From Capsaspora owczarzaki ATCC 30864 (Eukaryota > Opisthokonta > Filasterea), in assembly GCF_000151315.2 (NCBI RefSeq), contig NW_011887292.1, positions 2,643,181 to 2,707,180 of the forward strand: 64,000 nt of DNA, read 5' to 3'. How positions within the stretch are numbered: position 1 is the stretch's first letter; each line of letters starts with the position of its first letter. The notes beneath the pieces are model-generated. The model searched no databases. It saw nothing but the letters and a program-made list of their open reading frames with translations, and was not told the DNA's origin. Positions 60,405 through 64,000 of the stretch are shown here, one piece after another. The translations under genes and the position numbers were made by a program.

Positions 60405-61608
60405 ATGTCACTCCAATGGGCAGCCGTGTTTGGCGTTCTCTGTGCCGAGATTCTCGCCTTCCTGGTGCTGCTCGTCATTCCGCACGGACCGTACCTGGCA
60501 CGGATTGCCAGGTCGCAGCTGTTTGCCAAGGTCAAGTTCGGCCTGCGCATATTGGGCTACATCCTGGCGTTCTTCTTCCTTGGTAACTTTCCGGACATGG
60601 TGGTGATGGCGTTCGTGTTCGAGCAGTGCGCTTCTTGGTGAAATTTTAACCCCCCGCCCACTCACTTGCGCGATGCTTTGGCTCGTAGATGCCATGCGAC
60701 TCATGTACCGCATCGAGATGGAGAAGGGAACGCTCGGGTTGACGCCGCCGCCAGCGGATGCGTACGACAATTTCAACATGCGCCTCTTCCGCGCGCAACG
60801 CAACGCGTACCTCAACTTTTTCGCCGTGTTCCTCCTGCTGTAAGTCGCAGAGGCAAATGGCTGTGATAGGTTTTGAGCTGTTTTGGCAGGCTTGATAGAC
60901 GGTGCCCCTCGGGAGGAGGAAGACGAGAGCATGGATCTGAGCGCTGCGCATGTTGGCAGCGTTTTTCCCTTTTGTCAAGAGACCTATTTCTCCTGTGGAA
61001 TATGGGGTTGCTACTCTACGTTAATTTCGCTGATGGCTTTGCTTGTCTTTGTTTGCCAGAGTGCTCAACCGATTCGGGCATTCAATTTTCGAGCTCGCCG
61101 AGCTCAAGGTAAGCGAGCATCTTTGATTTGAACGTTGAAAGTCAAAAACAATCGTCGTTCGCTCGACCTCACTCCGCGTTCCGACCGATTGCAGGAGAAA
61201 TGCGCACTTCTCGAAGAAGCTGCTCCCGAGCAACTGGTGGAAAAGGTGGATCGCCTGGTTGCCTCTCGGTACGACACCACTCCTGCCACCGACGCGGCGG
61301 CGGCCGACATGATGGAGAATCTGTCGCAGCACAAGTCGGCTGCCTCCGAGCTCGCCGAGCAAAGTCAGCAAGAGCAGGAAGAGCAAGTTCAAAGCCAAGA
61401 AGAAACCCTGCAGCCGCTCTTGGATGGCGCAAAGGGCATTTCGGCGTTCGGCACCGTCTCGGACAACATTTTGCCGCACAACCGCGTTCTGCCACCCAAG
61501 GAGGAAGGGTTGCCCGCCGAGTACGTCAACAAGCTCAAGGACTCTCCTGTGCCCGCCGAGTCGCTTGTCTCGCGCTTGACGCATCGCATGACCGGACGCA
61601 CAGAGTAA
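60405..61608 (+). CDS. BCAP31: BAP31-like ER membrane protein
   Basis: ER chaperone/sorting factor with three membrane helices and a cytosolic coiled coil (Yet family in yeast). Exons 60405-60582, 60689-60839, 61060-61108, 61195-61608; 263 residues (human 246). The start MSLQWAAVFGVLCAEI matches MSLQWTAVATFLYAEV; helix 2 (GLRILGYILAFFFLG) leads into DAMRLMYRIEMEK (DAVREIRKY), then NFNMRLFRAQRNAYLNFF (HFHMKLFRAQRNLYI) and helix 3. The C-terminal third is Glu/Gln-rich (SQQEQEEQVQSQEE) but the tail ends MTGRTE, without the KKXX retrieval motif of animal BAP31. It lies head to tail with the glycine cleavage gene, 280 bp downstream. The N-terminal two thirds make the family certain. Confidence 0.9.
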
Positions 61609-61888
61609 CCGCCGCGGAGCGCCAAGAATGGTTGTCCGATTGATTCTGTCGCGTGCGCTCTCGATTTCTCTTGGCTTGTTTTGTCATATGCGAATGGAAA
61701 TGCACGCATTTGAGTGGATGGCGGCGAGGAACAGAGTATTTTTGTTCGCGACATTCGCACGTCCTTGTTCGAAATCAGCGAGCGACCCAAATCTCATTGT
61801 TTTTCTGCACCTCCAGGATTTCGATGATTCTCATACGTCCATTTTTATTTTCTCAGTCTTTTTATAAAACACCATTTCCCTGCCAACA

Positions 61889-63354
61889 ATGCTCTGCCGA
61901 TCTGCGACTGCGGTTGCCGCTTCCATTGTGGCCCGTTCGGCTGCTCGCTCCACCGCCGTCCGCTGCGGCTCCACTGCCGCCACTGGCCCTGTGAGTCCCA
62001 AACTCGCACGCTTCTCATGCATTACGTCTCTCCATCCATTCTCTCCATCTGCGACCCCCCACCTCTCTTGTACTCCTCCTCCTTGAGGCTGGCTGCCAAA
62101 GTCACGGATTATTGGAGAGATCGATCCTTTTTGTTCCCAGTTCCATGCATTGACACGAGCTCACTTGGTTGGTCCATTTGATTCTTTGATTCTTTGACTC
62201 TTTGATTCTTTGACTCTTTGATTATGCAGAGCAAGCGCACCGCGCTGTACGACTTCCACGTCGCAAAGGGCGGCAAGATGGTCCCGTTCGCAGGGTGGGA
62301 CATGCCCGTCCAGTACAGCGACCTCGGCATCATTGCCTCGCACCATCACACGCGTGAGAATGCATCGCTGTTCGACGTCTCGCACATGCTGCAGTTCCGC
62401 TTGCACGGCGCGCAGCGCGTCCAGTTCCTCGAGTCGCTCGTCGTCGCCGACGTTGCGGGGCTTGCCGAGACGGCCGCGACGCTCTCCGTCTTCACCAACG
62501 AGAAGGGAGGCATCATTGACGACACGGTCATTTCTAACGCTGGCCAGACGCTGTACGTCGTGTCCAACGCTGGCTGCGCCGACAAGGATCTCGCGCACCT
62601 GAACGCCCAGCTCGCGCGCTTCAACGCGGAGAAGAAGGCCGACGTCCGCCTCCAGATTGTCGAGACGGCACTGCTCGCCCTCCAGGGCCCCAAGGCTGCC
62701 GCCGCGCTCCAGGCGCTCGTCCCGTCCAAGGACCTGTCCAAGCTGCCCTTCATGCACGGCGTCGACGGCGTCACTGTCGATGGCGTTGCCAACTGCCGCG
62801 TGACTCGCTGTGGCTACACTGGCGAGGACGGCTTTGAAATCTCCATTCCCAACCAGCACGCCGTGCAGATTGCCGAAAAGCTGCTGACCAACCCCGCCGT
62901 CAAGCTCGCAGGCCTCGGCCCGCGCGACTCGCTCCGCACCGAGGCTGGCCTGTGCCTCTACGGCAACGACATTGACGAGACCACCACGCCCGTCGAGGCG
63001 GCTCTCAAGTGGACGATTGCCAAGCGTCGCCGCGAGCAAGGCGGCTTCCTCGGCGACAAGGTCATTCTCCAGCAGCTCAAGGACGGCGTCTCCCGAACGC
63101 GCATTGGCCTCGTGGCTGACGTCGGCCCCGCTGCCCGCCAGCACTCCAAGATCCTGACCGCCGATGGCGAGGTGATTGGCGAGGTCACCAGCGGATGCCC
63201 TTCGCCTTCCGCCCAAAAGAACGTTGCGATCGGCTACGTTCCCCCTGCCTTCTCCAAGAACGGCACTGCGCTCCAAGTCGAAGTTCGCGGCAAGAAGTAT
63301 CCCGCCGTCGTTTCCAAGATGCCCTTCGTTCCCACTCGCTACTACAAGCCTTAG
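61889..63354 (+). CDS. AMT: Glycine cleavage system T protein (aminomethyltransferase)
   Basis: Mitochondrial enzyme that moves the aminomethyl carbon from lipoyl-H protein to tetrahydrofolate. Exon 1 (61889-61990) encodes a targeting sequence ([20 protein letters not shown]); exon 2 (62230-63354) the enzyme; 408 residues. Motifs: [26 protein letters not shown] (in parts: [25 protein letters not shown]), [59 protein letters not shown] and [10 protein letters not shown]...IGYV. These are all classic GcvT elements, with the folate/catalytic region (Asp in the DVSHM and Arg in the TGEDGFE blocks) intact. The intron ends with an eightfold TTTGATTC-type repeat just before its acceptor. AATAAA follows the stop by ten bases. 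Confidence 0.97.
62176..62224 (+). repeat. GATTCTTT/GACTCTTT short tandem repeat
   Basis: Five to six 8-bp units at the 3' end of the AMT intron, forming much of its polypyrimidine tract before the TTATGCAG acceptor. Confidence 0.9.
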
Positions 63355-63694
63355 TTAGACCCCAATAAACTAGAACGTTAGAAAGAGTTGCCAAAGAAAA
63401 AAAAAAACCAAAACCACCGTCTCTGTTCGTGGTTTGTCAACCGTTCATTCCTGACTATAGTTTCAGTACATATCCGGTTTGGGTATCGATCTACTGTATC
63501 ATTGGCTTTCCAAGCTTGGTTGGGGAGAGCCCCAGTCTTGATCCACTTTTTCAAGTGAGTTGGCTTTTGTTTTTCTCTTTTGCTTTGATTGCCACCACAC
63601 CACACACAGCTGCCTTCGTTCGCTTCCGCACTGCCCCCACCCCCGAAACACTCTAAACCCAACAGCCCAGTCACAATCTAAACAGTCTCACATC
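63355..63694. other. Convergent 3' gap after AMT
   Basis: 340 bp with the AMT poly(A) signal at its left end and an A12 run near 63399-63410. Nothing else recognised. Confidence 0.6.
63364..63369 (+). terminator. Poly(A) signal of AMT
   Basis: AATAAA beginning 10 nt after the TAG stop of AMT. Confidence 0.65.
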
Positions 63695-64000
63695 TCATTT
63701 GAGGATGCCCGCGACGGCGCTCAACACGGAGCACAACCAGAACTGGAGGGAAGGCCAATTGGCCGCCTCCTCACGCCATTCTGGGCATGTGTTCCCCGCT
63801 TGACCCCAACCCCCCTCCGAGCCTACCTGCCTCTGCCCTTCTATCCATCGTCTGCCCTTCTGTCCACCGTCTGTTTTTCCATTGGGCGTCGATGTCTGAC
63901 GTGTTGGCAATCGCCCTCCATTTTGACAGCAACGACTCGAGACGGAGAGCGTGTTGAGTTTTCACATCACACCATTCATTCATTGTACTGTAGCGACAGA
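63695..64000 (-). CDS. Doubtful 3' end of a gene entering from the right edge (partial)
   Basis: Two open segments join in frame: 63827 to the edge (about 63983, TQHALRLESLLSKWRAIANT) and 63695-63780 (EWREEAANWPSLQFWL, then CSVLSAVAGILK and TGA). The join uses donor GTAGGC and acceptor GCCCAG around an intron of only 46 nt. The sequence looks like a helical protein end with a hydrophobic tail, but no family is recognised and the intron is shorter than any sure one here, so this is weak. Confidence 0.3.

Noticed and set aside
62161-63276. 371-codon open frame antisense to the glycine cleavage T gene
   Set aside because: Shadow of a GC-rich, well conserved sense gene; no recognisable domain.

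Overview
The window is nuclear DNA of a eukaryote with intron-dense, tightly packed protein-coding genes. About 26 genes were found: 24 complete or nearly so, and one partial gene at each edge. Introns are mostly 77-300 nt with GT-AG ends, intergenic gaps are often 150-400 bp, coding GC is high, and introns and spacers are rich in long homopolymer T or A runs. The gene set points to a unicellular opisthokont, most likely a holozoan (filasterean or choanoflagellate grade). The main clues are a myosin with an SH2 domain, STRAD-, OSTM1- and EMRE-like genes, and an animal-like CDK11/RBM42/NUP88/BAP31 set. This is inferred from gene content; the species cannot be named from sequence alone. No rRNA, tRNA, CRISPR, intact transposon or viral gene was recognised.

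Layout, left to right. 1-435 (+): end of a CK1/TTBK-like kinase. 1366-4015 (-): coiled-coil protein with a candidate PD-(D/E)XK nuclease fold. 4628-6103 (-): RPS3. 6343-7863 (+): CDK11. 8040-11225 (+): dynein intermediate chain. 11401-12203 (-): TEN1. 14705-16076 (+): GSK3, preceded by 2.5 kb of T-rich DNA. 16763-19316 (-): unrecognised 553-residue coiled-coil protein in seven exons. 19713-21029 (+): RBM42. 21200-22744 (-): Pol III subunit RPC7. 22905-24594 (+): RNA 3'-phosphate cyclase. 24775-25710 (-): OSTM1-like. 26005-32178 (-): myosin-SH2-HR1. 32740-36623 (-): MCM6. 37003-37576 (+): COA3. 37782-43008 (-): importin-7/8. 44105-45719 (+): RRP15. 45898-48740 (-): cytosolic HSP70. 49282-52105 (+): STRAD. 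52310-52964 (-): EMRE. 53147-56259 (+): SRP receptor alpha. 56423-60253 (-): NUP88. 60405-61608 (+): BAP31. 61889-63354 (+): glycine cleavage T protein. 63695 to the right edge (-): doubtful partial gene.

Genes mostly alternate in strand, giving short divergent gaps (probable shared promoters) and convergent 3' ends 160-210 bp apart. They are housekeeping genes of many pathways: translation, ribosome assembly, replication and telomere maintenance, nuclear transport, ER targeting, mitochondria and signalling. I see no operon-like functional cluster. Exon models were built by hand from splice signals, reading-frame phase and family knowledge; every multi-exon model given keeps one frame through all junctions except the gene at 1366-4015, where two readings conflict.

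Points most worth a second look: the myosin-SH2-HR1 protein, the nuclease-like gene with its frame conflict, a STRAD that keeps HRD and DFG-position aspartates, the very small EMRE gene, a GSK3 N-terminus that an ATG-only model would miss, a GC-AG intron in the dynein gene, and the unrecognised 553-residue protein.
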